The notes: generated from the sequence alone by a model not told the origin. 64,000 bases of DNA from Larix kaempferi (GCA_027924585.1 BSBM01000423.1:2303501-2367500); one strand, 5' to 3'; counted from the stretch's first letter, positions 36,413-49,735 are shown. Program-made: numbers and translations.

Positions 36413-36417
36413 GTCAT
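36413..36417. other. Right target-site duplication of the copia element (GTCAT)
   Basis: Exact match to 6978-6982. Confidence 0.9.
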
Positions 36418-38293
36418 CATGATCAGACTAAACAAAATAATTATTGAGTCCATCATTCTTTTCCTTACATGTCCATTGTTTTCTTATTCCTAGTAAATAT
36501 CATTCCATATCCTTGTGTATTACATCATTCTAGCATTCAAAGATTCCCTTATACTTTGTTTCCAATATATCTTCCCCCATCTACTTTAGCATATAAATTA
36601 TAGGGTTTTGATATAGAGGCATTATGTACTTTGGCCTCATTTTCCTCATTAATGGGTTACCTTAGGCTAGGTGAGGGGAGTCACTGTTTTCTCTTGAATT
36701 AGTTGAATATCATGTGCTCAAATTCTTGTAATTATTGCATTGTTGAGATTCATACACTTGAGTTGGTCACATTATATCATTTTGGTCAAAGAACCTAGAG
36801 ACATCATACTCTTTTCAAACAATTTGTGAGTATTTTTGGATCCATAAGTTGCATTTATTTGTATTGCATCCAAACTGTGTTGGAAATTATGGTCCAACTT
36901 TAGTTGCACTTCTTTGGATTTATTTAGTTCCATTGTTTGGATTTATTCACTAGTTGGTTTGAGCCACATGTGATGAACTTCTTATTTGTTACTCTTTCCA
37001 TATCTCGATCCCCACTCATTGTTTCATAAGGTTTTCATTGTTGTGATTTGGCACCACTATGTACTATGAGTTGGACCTATGATGTCATGATCCCATATTG
37101 TATAGAGACACCTACACAACCATGTATATTCCCACCTTGTTAATATTGAGATTGTATACACACCTTACCTCATTGATTGGTTGTTTGCAAGTGGGTCTCT
37201 ACAACCATTATGGGATTCATCCTCCCTCTTTGCCCATTTTCTCTCCTTTCTTATGTGACTATTTGAAAGATAGACACATGTATGTATTTTTTTCATACAA
37301 TGTGCTCCTAACCTCATACATCAAGGGGAAATTATTATCATCTTATTTTTTCTCACCTACTTTTTGAGGAGCACCTTCACTATTTTACATCACTTTGGTA
37401 GCTTTTTACATTATTTCCATCATCTCCATCCCATTATAACCTTAGCATTATCATCAAAAGATTAACTATTAAACTTCAATTTTGACCATTAAAGTAAGAA
37501 CATAGTATTTTCCTAATTTTAAGGGTGCATGCACAATAAATCCCTTTAAAACTATGCTTTGGTCCTAAAACATGAAAACTATTACCTTTTCGGCCCATAA
37601 ATGTTGTGCTCCTTCCAAAAATGGCATAGTGGCATAAAGTGGACCTTAACAATTTGTTATTTCCTAAAAAACATTTGCTCTAATCATCAAAATTTATCTT
37701 CATCTAACAACTTGATTAATACAATTAGATTGTTTACCTTTGGAGACAGATCTAAGAGAGATCGACATGTTTTCCTATAAATAAATCCATTAAGGTCACC
37801 CATCACACACTCACCCATTGCAAGATTATGCTGCTAGAAATTTTCTAGACAAAGCAAAGACCCAAAGTTTAGTTCATTCCACCATTGATGAATACACTTC
37901 CTACTACCAAATGGATTGGAGTGGAGCATTCTTTACTATGTATCTTGCGCTAGGATTTATGAGTTACATATTTCTAGTTGATCATATTTCTTATACATGA
38001 GATGGATTAAGTAATCATTTACTTTACATAGATTTTAAGTTTACTTCCATTTTATGTGCTACTTAATAAACTCAACTATAAAGCAGGTTATTTCGGTATG
38101 TGTTGGTAATAAACCACCACTATCACTTTGGACCATTTCTTGAAAGATATCTAACACCTATATTTTTTCATTTTCCAAACCTTATAACTCTCATTTTACA
38201 TGGAAATCTAATCCATATTTCACATAAGATGGTTTGTCTAAATTGGTCATCGTAATAGGAATCTCCATGTCTATTATATTATTGGAAACACAG
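36418..38293. other. AT-rich spacer, no gene seen
   Basis: Short frames only and no motif recognised. Before the copia insertion it was contiguous with 6273-6977. Confidence 0.6.
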
Positions 38294-38391
38294 TTTTGGT
38301 ATTACAAATTGCACTTGCGATTTGTAACTCTTACAAAATGCAAGTGCGATATATCGCACATGCGATATAGGCTAACTAAGCTTAGCCTCGG
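38294..38391. repeat. Iterated palindrome (core GATATATC), copy 2
   Basis: TTTTGGTATTACAAAT to CTAACTAAGCTTAGCCTCGG matches 6109-6272 in the same orientation. The middle is deleted: TACAAAT and GATTTGTA lie 9 bp apart and only two palindromic 12-mers remain. Without the copia insertion the two copies would be about 2.8 kb apart. Confidence 0.8.
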
Positions 38392-41300
38392 TTTTGGGCT
38401 CGGGTTTTCCAAACCTAACCACAATAACACATATGCGTTATAGATTTACATTTCGGACATGTGTTTCCGATTTCTAAAGTGGCACTAAAAAGTGGAACCA
38501 ACTTCATGCTCATGCCCTTTTACCCTATTATTATTTATAAATTCTTATGTCAATATACTTCATGGATAGAATCCAATTATGATTTCCAAAATTCAGGTTT
38601 TTGTCTTTTTAATTGTTTCCATCAATATCAAGTAATACTTAATTTATTTGAACATACCACAATGTCACAACCTCAAAAATTACACCAAAATTTTGGAAAA
38701 TTTTTGAAACTTGATAAAACTATTATTTTTAATACTTATCTTAATTTTTCATGACATAGGTACCTTGAAAAGATTTTTTTTTTTATCAAATTAATTGTAA
38801 GTATTGATATTCCAAACACTTCCATAATCCTTCTAAGCCCTCATATTAATCTTGTCCTAACTACAAGATTACTTTTCTCTTAAATTATCCTTACATGATA
38901 TAATTTATTTCCTAACTAATTTCAATGTCATATATATAGATAAATAACGTAAATATAACCATAATTTTTCACTCCTCTAATACATCTGAATACATTCATA
39001 TATGTTTTGAACATTTTCTTGTTTTATTTACAAGTCCCACTTGACAATATTTATAACCTTGTCAAAAGGGTCTAAATTGCTTAACAACTTTATTTTCATT
39101 TCTTTAACCATATCTATACAAAATCATTAATAACTTTATTTAACTTCTTTGAAAAGAAATCAAGTAATACATATACTTCAATTACTTTCAAATAATTTAG
39201 AACTTTAATTTTTTTACCTAGATATCTAGGTATCAAATGTGTTTCGCCCTGCTCGATCTATCTCATAAAATTTTAGTATATATCTAGGTAACATAAACAT
39301 AAAGCTCCTACCAAGACTAGCTGCGTAGATGCCTGCAGTAGATTGGCATGACCACATAGGCACCACTGGTGAAGATCCTCGGACCAGGCAGGTGAATCCA
39401 ATTAGAACTAAGATTATTGCACTACATCTGGGCAAGTTAAACGTATCTATGCCAACATTGTATATGAAGCTAGCAGAACTAGATTCTAGGAGAGCTTTCT
39501 CTGGCATCAGCGCCTGCAACTAACAACGGTTTTAGGTAGGCAGCGGGTTCAACGTCTCCATGGAAATATATATATCATAATTGAAATGTAAGTTTTTGTT
39601 ACTGAAATCTGGTTATGTAAGAAGTTGGATTTTTCATCAATTCTATTGTCTTTTCATAAATTTTGTATTTTTTATATGTTTTTATTATTGTTTATAAATA
39701 TAGTGGTGAATCTTATGGGGTTATCGTGCAAGAAGCTCTTATAGTCATAGGTTGTAGTCGTAGGTATGGCGATATCAGACGTGAAAATGTAGATATGGCT
39801 AGTCCAGGTTTAAACATCTTTATGGGAAATCTAGGTAGTTAGCTTCATGGCTATCGGCTATGAAGAAGATCTGAGTGTACCAGTGAAGATCCTCGGATCG
39901 GGTGAATCCATGTCTCAGATCTAGAACTTATATAGGTGACATCATATATGAATAATTAGGTATTCCCATATCATAGATTAACCACAAGACGGGATTATGT
40001 AAATTCTCGGCATGACAGATCAGTTATACTAAACGAAAGTTCCGATAGGCCATTGGAACCATTGGAAGAAGCACTCCACGACCTAAATTTCTCTTCAAAT
40101 TTAGCAGTTAATGGATAACAGGAACTGGAAAGGATTGAGGGCCGCACATCACCAGGATATTCATTTTGTTATCATGAGCCATTGCTCTACTCAATTGGGT
40201 GCCAAAGGGCCGCCCCTCATAGGCAGCGCGATGCATGAAACGGGGACCGGATATTCCAACTTCCTCCCTAGCTAACCTAACCTAATGAGGCAATCAACAA
40301 GGACCTTGAATGTAAGATTTATGTCCTACTGATGGTGGTAATAGCATGGTTGTTGTTGCTTGGATTTCAGTGTATAAGTAAAGTGGTTGGGCGTAGTCTT
40401 AAACGATATTTAATTATTTGCGAACAAGACCTCTCGACCTATCGAAACTAAAAAAATGAACCTCTGGACCCGTCGACACTAAAAAACAAGAATCGGGAAC
40501 TCATAAAGATTAAATCATTGATCATTAGGCTTTATTTTCATTTACTGTAGAGACAATTTCTGTTTTTTGTAAGAGTAAATTAAAATAACTAGAAAATCCC
40601 TTCATACATTATCAATACACTATCATTTAACCATGAACTATGCAAGAGAGAGTAAAAAACATTTTGCAGGATTTAAATTGAATTAGAATTTTGAAAAGGT
40701 CTATGGATGTTTCAATAATTAATTTGTAGCTTCTGTTGTTGCGCAGTACATAGCCTCGTATCAACTTCAGTGGGAAGCACTCTTCTTAAGCGTCATCTGT
40801 CATGTTATTTAACAACACCTTCCCACTAAAGTTGATGTCATTAGAGGATTTAAATCTCTACAGAAGCCACGAAAATAACGACATGAGTTTACTCCTCCAA
40901 TGTGTGCTTAGGAACATGAATGCTAAAGTGACAGGAAACTGAAACAAGGACCTAAGTTGACTCCTTCAATATTTCAATTTCATAATAACTATTTTAATAA
41001 ATGTGTATATAAAAATTGGAAACACTTCAAAGGGAAAAAATTGTCAGTGATTAAAAAACTAGGAATTAATAGCGCACTTTATTATACCACATTATACTAA
41101 ATCTATTTTTTTTTTCAAATGAAGTTGAAAAGAAAATAGTTTAACATGAAATGACGTAACACGGCGTGATGGTTCTCTAAATTATATATATGTTCAATAT
41201 TGAATTCACTTCAACTTCGCTCTTTAACCTCTAATATGACATTGTCCAATGTCATCATGTTTGTTCTTTTTTTTGAAACATTTGTAGCAACTTTGGAGTC

Positions 41301-42959
41301 AATGAAATGTGATTTTTGTATTGTTCATATGAAACTTCGATTAGATTTGGTAGTATCTTTTCATGAACATGAAGCATTTTAGATGTTTTTATTAGTATGA
41401 TGTTTGTAATTGAAACTCTAAATGATTTTTGAATATTTATATGAATCATTTGTTCTTGTATGGTCTAATATATTATTCCATTATGAATCAAATCATAATT
41501 TCTTTATTTTTATATGGTTAGAGTGGTGAAATTATTTATGAACTTTTTTTTGTTTGTTTAATATGCAATTTTCAGAAAAGTTGTAATTTATCTCTTGAAG
41601 ATTTTTTTTTCCAATTTAGGGGTTGATTTTAAATTTTTTGTAAACAACAGTATGGGATGTTTAGGCTATGGCTCTATTTTTTACCAAAAAAAAATTGTGT
41701 ATACTGGTATCAACACTTTTCTATTTGGGGAGTGTTTTTGGTGTGTTTTTTGCAAAAATCATCGTTTTTATGTCTAGAGTTCCCGTTCATAGTATAAAGT
41801 TCTCGTTTCATAGTATAAGTGGTTAAAAGAATTATGGGATGTTAAAATCCATCTTAGCATTAGTTCATACAATAAGGATTTAGATGAAGTAGTTAACAAA
41901 AAGATGTAGATTTGCTTAATATTTATTCATCATATTTTATGGTTTGTAAATAAGTACGTAGTTTTGATTTGTAGATTAAAGCCACGGTTGTATGTTTGAC
42001 TAAAAATATTTTATATATGTATCAATATATAATCATTGATTTCGATTTTATTAATGTAAATTTATAATAACATAATTCTATGTCAATCTAATTTATATAA
42101 CTAATATGAATCTATACTATTTTAGAAATTAGATATATTCATTGACAAACTCAAACATGAATATTTGATACCTTAATCTTGAATAGTTTTGAAATTATTA
42201 TTCAATACAAAAATATTTTAATGTTATTAAATAAATAATAATAATTACTATATTAACAAAGTAATAAAACAATACTTTAAATACAATAACATTAACAAAG
42301 TAATAAAATATCAATAATTAATTGAATTAATATAAATTTACAATCATTTATATATAATTAAATTGATTAATATATATTAATAGTTAATCCAATTTATATA
42401 AATATACTCTTGAATATAAAAATTGATTTTGACAACTTAACGTTAATATGATAAAGAAATAGTTGGAAATGTAACATGTGTCTTCCCCTTCATTAATCAA
42501 TTAGTTATAATATATATTTTACAATAGAAAATAGCTCAAATATTTCATAACATTTAAAAACATGTAGAAGGAAATGTGCATGATAATTTTAAACACAATC
42601 ATTATCATTGTCTCCATCTAACAAAAATAAAAATAAACGCCATTATACTATCATTAACATTAAACTGATAAAAATAAGCATGGTCGTACCATCATAAACA
42701 TTACATTACATACTCATATAACATATACATATACATATTTAAACATCATCTAACACACAGATGATCTAACAATAACATATAACAAAACACAAGTTCCATT
42801 TTCTAACATAACCATCAGAAACATCTAATGAACATCATCGATCCCGACCTAACATACACAACATGACCATCAACATTTGCAAAATGGAAAACACAATCAT
42901 CTAATGAACATCATCGAACCTGAACTAATATTACCATCGACATATAAATAAACATCAAC
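38392..42959. other. Long spacer, no gene identified
   Basis: Mostly AT-rich. Bases 39226-40330 are less AT-rich and contain GTGAAGATCCTCGGA twice (about 39371 and 39885), but no protein could be assigned to either strand. 41390-41800 resembles the repeat family at 55240-56060 (see that entry). 42000-42560 is very AT-rich. Confidence 0.55.
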
Positions 42960-44880
42960 ATCTGCAAAAGGGAAAATGGCGAGTGTGTTTGTGTGTGTGT
43001 GTGTGTAAACAATAACATCAATCTGATGATAAATGTCAAATATACATGTGTAGTCCACCCCATAACCATATCATCATCATTATATGTTGACCCAACAAAT
43101 GTATTAGTACCTATAGCAGTAGATCCAGAGGCATGATGAGTACCTCTACTAGGAAATAAAGTAGCATGTAGATCAATAGGAAAGACATCTCTAGGAATCC
43201 AAATCATCTCACCCGATCTGAGCATCCTCTCCAAAGTTTAGGGGACTAGTGGATGAGGATCATTGGGAGCTGATGGATCTATAGAGTCTAGCCAGTCGGA
43301 TAGGTATAACAGATCATAAGCTATATTAGACGAAGGAGGGAGAGGTGGAGGAGATGTCTGAGATGATAAAGGAGGATCATGATGAGGTGGATTAGATGTC
43401 GAAGGTGGAGGCCAAGGAGGAGGTGCACAGGATGTGGGGGCCATGTCGATATTCGAAGAAGAACATGGATTATTAGATGTCGAAGCTGATGGAGGAGGGG
43501 GCATAGGAGGATGAGGTGGAGGAGGAGGGGGCATAGGCGGACTTGGTGGAGGAGGAGGCTAATGGTCATATCTCCTAGAAGCCAACTTAATGCGTGCACC
43601 GACAACATGTTGCATAAAAAAACTCATATGATGAGAAAGAATCCACCATATCTCTACAAGCTTAGGTTGTCGAAGAATGTCGTGCACCCACATAGGCTAA
43701 ACACCCACATCTGCAAACAATGTGGCCAACATGTCCACCACATCTTGTTGATACCTATCATGTGGCCTACATGGATGGTGGTTAGGATGTCTACCAGCCA
43801 AATGTGGCCCTGCCTGATCATGCTCCTCCATATCCTCATCCTCTTGAGCAGGAGGAGGTGGCTCGACCTCAGCATCAGATGTAACAATGTCTGCAAAATA
43901 TATAGCACACAATAATAATTAGAAAATTTCATTAAAATATTTAATATTTATAAGATATTTCATTTGCATTAAGTATAAAGAGAATAAAATGCAACTGGAG
44001 TAATTTAAACATAACAACAATATTACCTCTCTAATCAGGTGGCTCATCCGGTGTGAAGAATATCTCAGGGAACCCTCTCCAGTCCAAGCTGGCATATAGA
44101 TATGACACCATGACTATTGCATGGTCCTCTTCACTGCCCATCATCTTCAACACACCTGAGGTGATCCTAGTTGGAACTCGGGCTGCCCCCTCTTAGGCAT
44201 CATCTTCCCCCACATGTGCATGCACACCTTGGTTATCGGCCTAGGAGGTAGGCGCTCAAATCATGTCCTTGTGTCCGAAAACCTCTATCCAAAGCATAAC
44301 AAAACTACCGCAAAAAAATGGCAGACCACCTAATGCATCCAGGTCTTTGCACTAAAGAGTCAACATAATATAGTAGGGGGGACCTAATGCGCTTCCCATC
44401 ACTAGTGGATTGTGCTAGCATCGTAAGCTAAAGAGAGAGGCACTTAACCTCCTCTCGACCAAAAGCAGATATCCTAAGCTTCCCACCACTCACCTAAAAA
44501 TTAGAGGGATGAACGATTGCATCATTGATATATCTCAAAGAGTAAGCCTACTAACTTTCTACTGCAACATCAACTAGGACATCGAGGAACTGGGGTAAAT
44601 CCTCCCCACTCCTAGATATCCTAGTGATGAAATAAATATCCTCCTAAGTGGGTTGGAACCACTAACCGTCACCACCACAAAAATCCTGTCTATGATGATC
44701 CCAATGACGGATGAACTGATTTATAATGAAGAGTTACCCTTATGGATGTAGCCTTCTGATAGAACTTCAGGAGTCCAATAGTCCTCAATAGCTCTCTAGT
44801 ATGAGCAGTAATGGGGTGAGGATACAAATCCCTCTCCCTCTCCCTAGCCTCCCACTGTTTAACCATGTTGCACTACTCCA
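42960..44880 (-). pseudogene. Decayed minus-strand gene with a proline-rich segment, unknown family
   Basis: Two exon-like blocks are joined by a 136-nt intron (44026-43891, GTAATA to TTTTGCAG). The join keeps phase: an exon ending SLDWRGFPEIFFTPDEPP, then DIVTSDAEVEPPPPAQED. The downstream frame continues through HDILRQPKLVEIWWILSHH into a Pro/Ser-rich stretch (43560-43350), then YLSDWLDSIDPSAPNDPHP and beyond 43238 to about 42960. Stops in this frame are TAG at 43697 and 43559 and TAA at 43238. The upstream block (44870-44040) has at least seven further stops, mostly TAG, and one frame change near 44750. Conserved-looking pieces include VSGGKLRISAFGREEVKCLS and YYVDSLVQRPG. I do not recognise the family. 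A transposon-encoded protein is plausible. Confidence 0.55.
42986..43007. repeat. (TG)n microsatellite
   Basis: GTGTGTTTGTGTGTGTGTGTGTG. It interrupts the far 3' end of the decayed minus-strand gene. Confidence 0.85.
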
Positions 44881-45254
44881 ACTGTGCATGCTCCTGTTGA
44901 GCACCTTGTTACCTCTCACGTCTTTGTTTCACATATTTAATACAATTAAAATCCTATTTAATAAGATCAATAATATTTTTTTCTGCAAAAAATATTTTTT
45001 TATTATTGGTGCTCCTAAATAATATATGTGCACCACATACAGTGCTTAAGTTAACCAACTGCACTGCTAATGGTGCGATGGAATAAGAATACCAGACCAG
45101 TACTATATTTTAATATATTTAAAATTTATTTGAACGGTGCGCCAAATATCCGACACATCGGAATATTTTATAACATGTTTTGCATGGTGCGCATAAATCA
45201 CGTTAGCGCAATGGTGCTTATAATGATGTAAGCATGCCATCATTTATTATATTT

Positions 45255-45363
45255 AACTATTTTATAAAAATATATACATCGTGTGCCCATGTCACGGCAT
45301 AGCACCGACACCGGTGTACTGCCGTGACATGGACGTACCGTCATTATATTTTTATAAAATCGT
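45255..45363. repeat. Foldback of about 110 bp
   Basis: Outer arms TTTATAAAAATATA (45261-45274) and TATATTTTTATAAA (45345-45358) are perfect inverses. Inner arms CATGTCACGGCA (45288-45299) and TGCCGTGACATG (45320-45331) are also perfect, around a small palindrome ACACCGGTGT. Size and shape fit a small foldback transposon or a hairpin transcript. Confidence 0.75.
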
Positions 45364-45740
45364 TAAATCTAACAAAATTTAGTGTGTTTAGATATTTACA
45401 TGATGGTGCGTGTCATCCAAACATGTGCACCATAAATGGTGCGCTTAAATGATTGAAGCGCACTGCAATTTATTATATTTTAAATTTTTATATTCAATTG
45501 TTGACAATGTGCCTATGGCACATTAGAACACCGATACTGGTGCAATGACATGACCAAGGAGCTCCATACAATTATTTATACTATTCAGTTGTCGGTGCGT
45601 TCAGTTCAAGTAAGCACAACATTGACGATGCGATTACTTGAACCAAATGAACCTTTGTTTAACGGTTGTCAATGTGGAAGCATAATATATTCTCAGTGCG
45701 CCTATGGCACATTAGAGCACTGACACCAGTGCAGTGACAT
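45285..45740. repeat. Three dispersed copies of a GTGCC...CACATTAGA...CACCGACAC motif
   Basis: Similar approximately 45-bp segments at about 45283-45330, 45508-45552 and 45695-45740 each pair a GTGC/GCAC dyad with an ACACCGGTGT-like palindrome. The surrounding 45000-45740 is rich in GGTGCG and GTGCGC words, unlike the flanking AT-rich DNA. Confidence 0.55.
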
Positions 45741-46342
45741 TTCCTAGGCCACGCCCCATTCCCATCTTATTTTTCTATCCATATGCTATGCCATGGACTT
45801 ATTATATAGTACCTTGTATTAACGAGTAGGTGTTACTCATTAGATAAAACCAAGTGTATAGTGCAATAAAACCTTCTATCTAAATGCCCAGGTCTTCCCT
45901 CCACAATGGAGCTTTATTTTCATCTGTTACGGAATCAATTTCCTTAGTTTCCATCGACCCGAAGCTCTTGGTCATATTCCCATGCAGATTTTCCCACAGT
46001 ATGCTTTATGTCCTTTAATTCTACAATGCTCTGTTGCTCTATCTTGGGTTTCTAGAACTCAATGATGAATTGCTGCTTTACGTCATCTAAAGTTATCGCA
46101 GTGCCCAGTGGCGTGTTCTACAAAAACTTCATACTTCATATAGCACTGAATGAAGAGCTCTTTTTTACTACTTCTTCTACACCCATATATAGATAAATAT
46201 ATCTTAATAGTACTTATTCTTTTTTAAGCTATTGTTAATTAGTGCATTTGATATATTTAAGTGTGTCGGATAATCGGTTCTCCCAAATATTGAACGCACT
46301 GATTACCATTTTTATGTTTTATATAAATTTTACGGTGTAGAG

Positions 46343-46441
46343 GTGCATTTGAGCCATTTGTCTTGCACCATTTATGGTGCTTCCTATAACAGTTTACAGG
46401 GTGCACCGTTGTCCGGTGAGAGCCGAATGGCTCAAATGCAC
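46343..46441. repeat. Inverted repeat with 16-bp perfect arms
   Basis: GTGCATTTGAGCCATT (46343-46358) is the exact inverse of AATGGCTCAAATGCAC (46426-46441). Between them GCACCATTTATGGTGC (46365-46380) forms a second small hairpin. Unit 2 of the large duplication retains only the right arm. Confidence 0.8.
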
Positions 46442-46778
46442 TGCGCATAATTTTTTTTTTTCAAAAGTAATACAAATTTAAGCTGAATTCTAAAATGTAA
46501 TCCATTAAAAAATTAAATTATGAAGTAAGAATCAATTTACCTGCTGAATGAAATCATATATAATAAAATTTGTATAAGTTCATTTTATATTTTTGTGTAG
46601 CGATGGGGAAGTGTCTGTCTATCATAAATATTAAAAAATAGAAATGTGATTTCTCCGAAATATTATTAAAATATCATAGCCCACATAAAAAGTAAAAAAA
46701 ATAATAAAAATAAGAATTAAGAAAAAACATTATGGCCCACACAAAAAATAAAGGGTACGAGGAATTTGGGGTATGTGT

Positions 46779-46972
46779 GATTTAGAACCGAAGTTATATG
46801 GGTTTATACTTATGCATATATTAACTCAAATGGATACTTCTCCATTTCAATTCCAAACTCACTTTTAAATTTACAAGATTTAGAACCGAAGTTATATGGG
46901 TTTATACTTATGCATATATTAACTCAAATGGATACTTCTCCATTTCAATTCCAAACTCACTTTTAAATTTAC
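46779..46972. repeat. 98-bp tandem duplication within unit 1
   Basis: GATTTAGAACCGAAGTTATA begins at 46779 and 46877. The two copies are practically identical over about 95 bp. Unit 2 has a single copy near 48310. Confidence 0.85.
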
Positions 46973-48511
46973 GAATTGTGTGAATTATTGTTATTACAAT
47001 AATTTCAAACTTTTCACATTGATATAAAATATTATCTTATTTTATATACAAAAATAAATTTCCACATATCTAAGATATCCAAAATCATATATATAATAAT
47101 TGATTTTTTTTTTCAAACACTTGTTAGAATCATAGAAATAAATTAGAAAATTAAATATATATTTTATATTAAAACTTGATTATAATCATTAAAAATAAAA
47201 TATACAAAATTATTTTCTTAAAATTATATATTTAATATTAAATATATATATATATATAATTTTTAATTTTTTCACATACAAGAAACAACCTATTCCTAAG
47301 TAGAAAAACATAAACTTTAAATTATTATATTGAAATCATTAAAATTCTATAATTAAATGGTTTAAATTACACCATCCAAATATAACATAAATAAAATTAT
47401 TCCAAACTTTGAAATAATATAAACATCTCCAAACATTTACATCTAATACATACCAATACACGTTACCTAAGGATGGACTTTTTAATGGTTATAAAAAAAT
47501 ATGAGAATAACTTAAACAAAAGGTCTCGAAAAAGTTAATACTCTAAAACAATAAGTGCATGGTTTAAAAGTCTTACTATATTTTAAATGGAAAAATTTGA
47601 TTTTTTTTCTACACAATTTTGAAAAAAATTAAGAAATTTTTAAAAATCAATTTTGAAATTTTAGGTGCTTCAAAATTTTTTGATGGTGTAATATGTTTCT
47701 ACCATTAAAATCGTCATTAAAACACATTTTAATTCATATTTAAAAAAAAATACCAATAAAAAATACTGTCCAAACTAAATTGTCTGATTTTTATAGAACT
47801 ATAAATAAGTTTAAAAAGATCTTGAATAGTTATAACCACCTTGTGGAAGCCTTCTTAAAATGTAATTGTTCTTTTTTAAGTTATTGTTAATTAGTGCATT
47901 TGATATATTTAAGTGCGTCTGATAACCGGTGCTCCCAAATATTGAATGCATTGATTACCATTTTTAGGTTTTATATAAATTTTACAGTGTACACCGCTGT
48001 CCGGTGCAAGCCTAATGGCTCAAATACACAGCGCATAATTTTTTTTTTTCCAAAAATAATACAAATTTAAGCTGAATTCTAAAAAGTAATCTGTTAAAAA
48101 ATTAAATTATGAAGTAAAAATCAATTTATCTGCTGAATAAAATCATATATAATAAAAATTATATAAGTCTATTTTATATTTTTGTATAGCGATGGGGAAG
48201 TGTTTGTCTATCATAAATATTAAAAAAATAGAAATGTTAAAAAAATAATAAAAATAAGAATTAAGAAAAAAAGTTATGTCCCACATAAAAAACAAAGGAT
48301 AAGCATGATTTAGAACTTAAGTTATATAGGTTTATGCTAGTGCATATATTAACTCAAATGGATACTTCTCCATTTCAATTCCAAACTCACTTTTAAATTT
48401 ACGAATTGTGTGAATTATTACAATAATTTCAAACTTTTCACATTGATATAAAATATTATCTTATTTTATATGTAAAAATAAATTTCTCACATATCTACGG
48501 TATCCAAAATC

Positions 48512-49025
48512 ATATATATAATAATTGATTTTTTTCTCAAACATCTATTAAAATCATAGAAATTTAAAATCATATATATAATAATTGATTTTTTTCTCAA
48601 ACATTTATTAAAATCATAAAAATAAATTGGAAGATTGAATATATATTTTATATTAAAACTTGATTATAATTATTAAAAAAATATATAAAAAAAATAAATT
48701 AAATTATATATTTAATATTAAAATATATATATATATAATTTTTTCACATACATAAAACAACCTATTCCTAAATAGAAAAATAAAAACTTTAAATTATTAT
48801 ATTGAAATCATTAAAATTCCATAAATAAATGGTTGAAATTACACAATCCAAATATAACATAAATCAAATTATTCCAAACTTTGAAATAATATAAACATCT
48901 CCAAACATTTACATCTAATACATACAAATACACGTTACATAACGATTGACTTTTTAATGGTTTATAAACATCTAATACATACAAATACACGTTACATAAC
49001 GATGGACTTTTTAATGGTTTATAAA
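48512..49025. repeat. Two short local duplications in unit 2
   Basis: AAAATCATATATATAATAATTGATTTTTTT-type sequence is repeated at about 48512 and 48566. AAACATCTAATACATACAAATACACG-type sequence is repeated at about 48895 and 48965. Both look like replication slippage. Confidence 0.7.
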
Positions 49026-49585
49026 AAAAAAATGAGAATAACTTAAAAAAAAGGTTTTGAAAAAGTTAATATTCTAAAAAAATAAGTATATAGTTTAAAA
49101 GTTTTATTATTTTAAATAAAAAAATTTGATTTTTTTCGACATAATTTTGAAAAAAAATTCAATTTAAAAATTTTGAATATTTTAAAAGTTTTTGATGGTG
49201 TAATTTATTTCTACCATTAAAATTGTCATTAAAACACACTTTAATTTAGATTTTTAAAAATAAAAAATACCAATAAAAAATACTATCCAAACTAAATTGT
49301 CTGATATTTATATAACCATAAATAAGTTTGAAAAGACCTTGAATAAGTCATAACCACCCTGTGGAAGCCTCCTTATATAAGTAAAACATCGATTAGGGAG
49401 GACCTTAAAGAGGTGGTCGTGGCCATCCAAATTATGATTTTCAAGGAATGATTTTTTAATAGTTTATAAAAATTATTAAAATCATTATATAATGAAAAAA
49501 ACTATCTTACGGTTGCCAATACGTCATAATTTTTTAATGCTCGCGTTATAATTTTTTTTGTTATAAATTTCTTTTATTTAAACAA

Positions 49586-49735
49586 TGACATAATGGAAAA
49601 TTAAAATACGAAAAATTAACTATATAAAAAACCAGTTTAAAATGATGTTGAGATGTTGAAGGAGACATAGTGGGCATTTGGAAGTACTTGCGTTTCTAAT
49701 ACGCCATTAATGACATATTCGACTTGATGGCGTCT
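49586..49735 (+). repeat. Copy of the receptor-kinase upstream region
   Basis: AATGACATAATGGAAAATTA, CGAAAAATTAACTA, TTAAAATGATGTT and CGCCATTAATGA match, in order and roughly 80% by eye, the sequence at about 62697-62800, some 320-420 bp upstream of the receptor-kinase ATG. The copy here has an extra 50 bp or so. No matching exon follows it. Confidence 0.6.

Larger units (their letters stand above)
46216..49375. repeat. Tandem duplication of about 1.6 kb
   Basis: 46216-47865 and 47866-49375 are colinear, from TTAAGCTATTGTTAATTAGTGCATTTG-like sequence to AACCACC(T/C)TGTGGAAGCC. They differ by substitutions and indels. Unit 1 has a 60-bp segment (46341-46400) absent from unit 2. Both are extremely AT-rich and no coding frame is seen. 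Confidence 0.85.

Noticed and set aside
39226-39519. 97-residue minus-strand frame in a less AT-rich segment
   Set aside because: No motif, no signal of selection visible, and an overlapping frame on the other strand. Nothing supports a protein.
43238-43534. Proline-rich frame as a free-standing extensin-like gene
   Set aside because: The same frame continues upstream and downstream through transition-type stops and belongs to a larger decayed gene.
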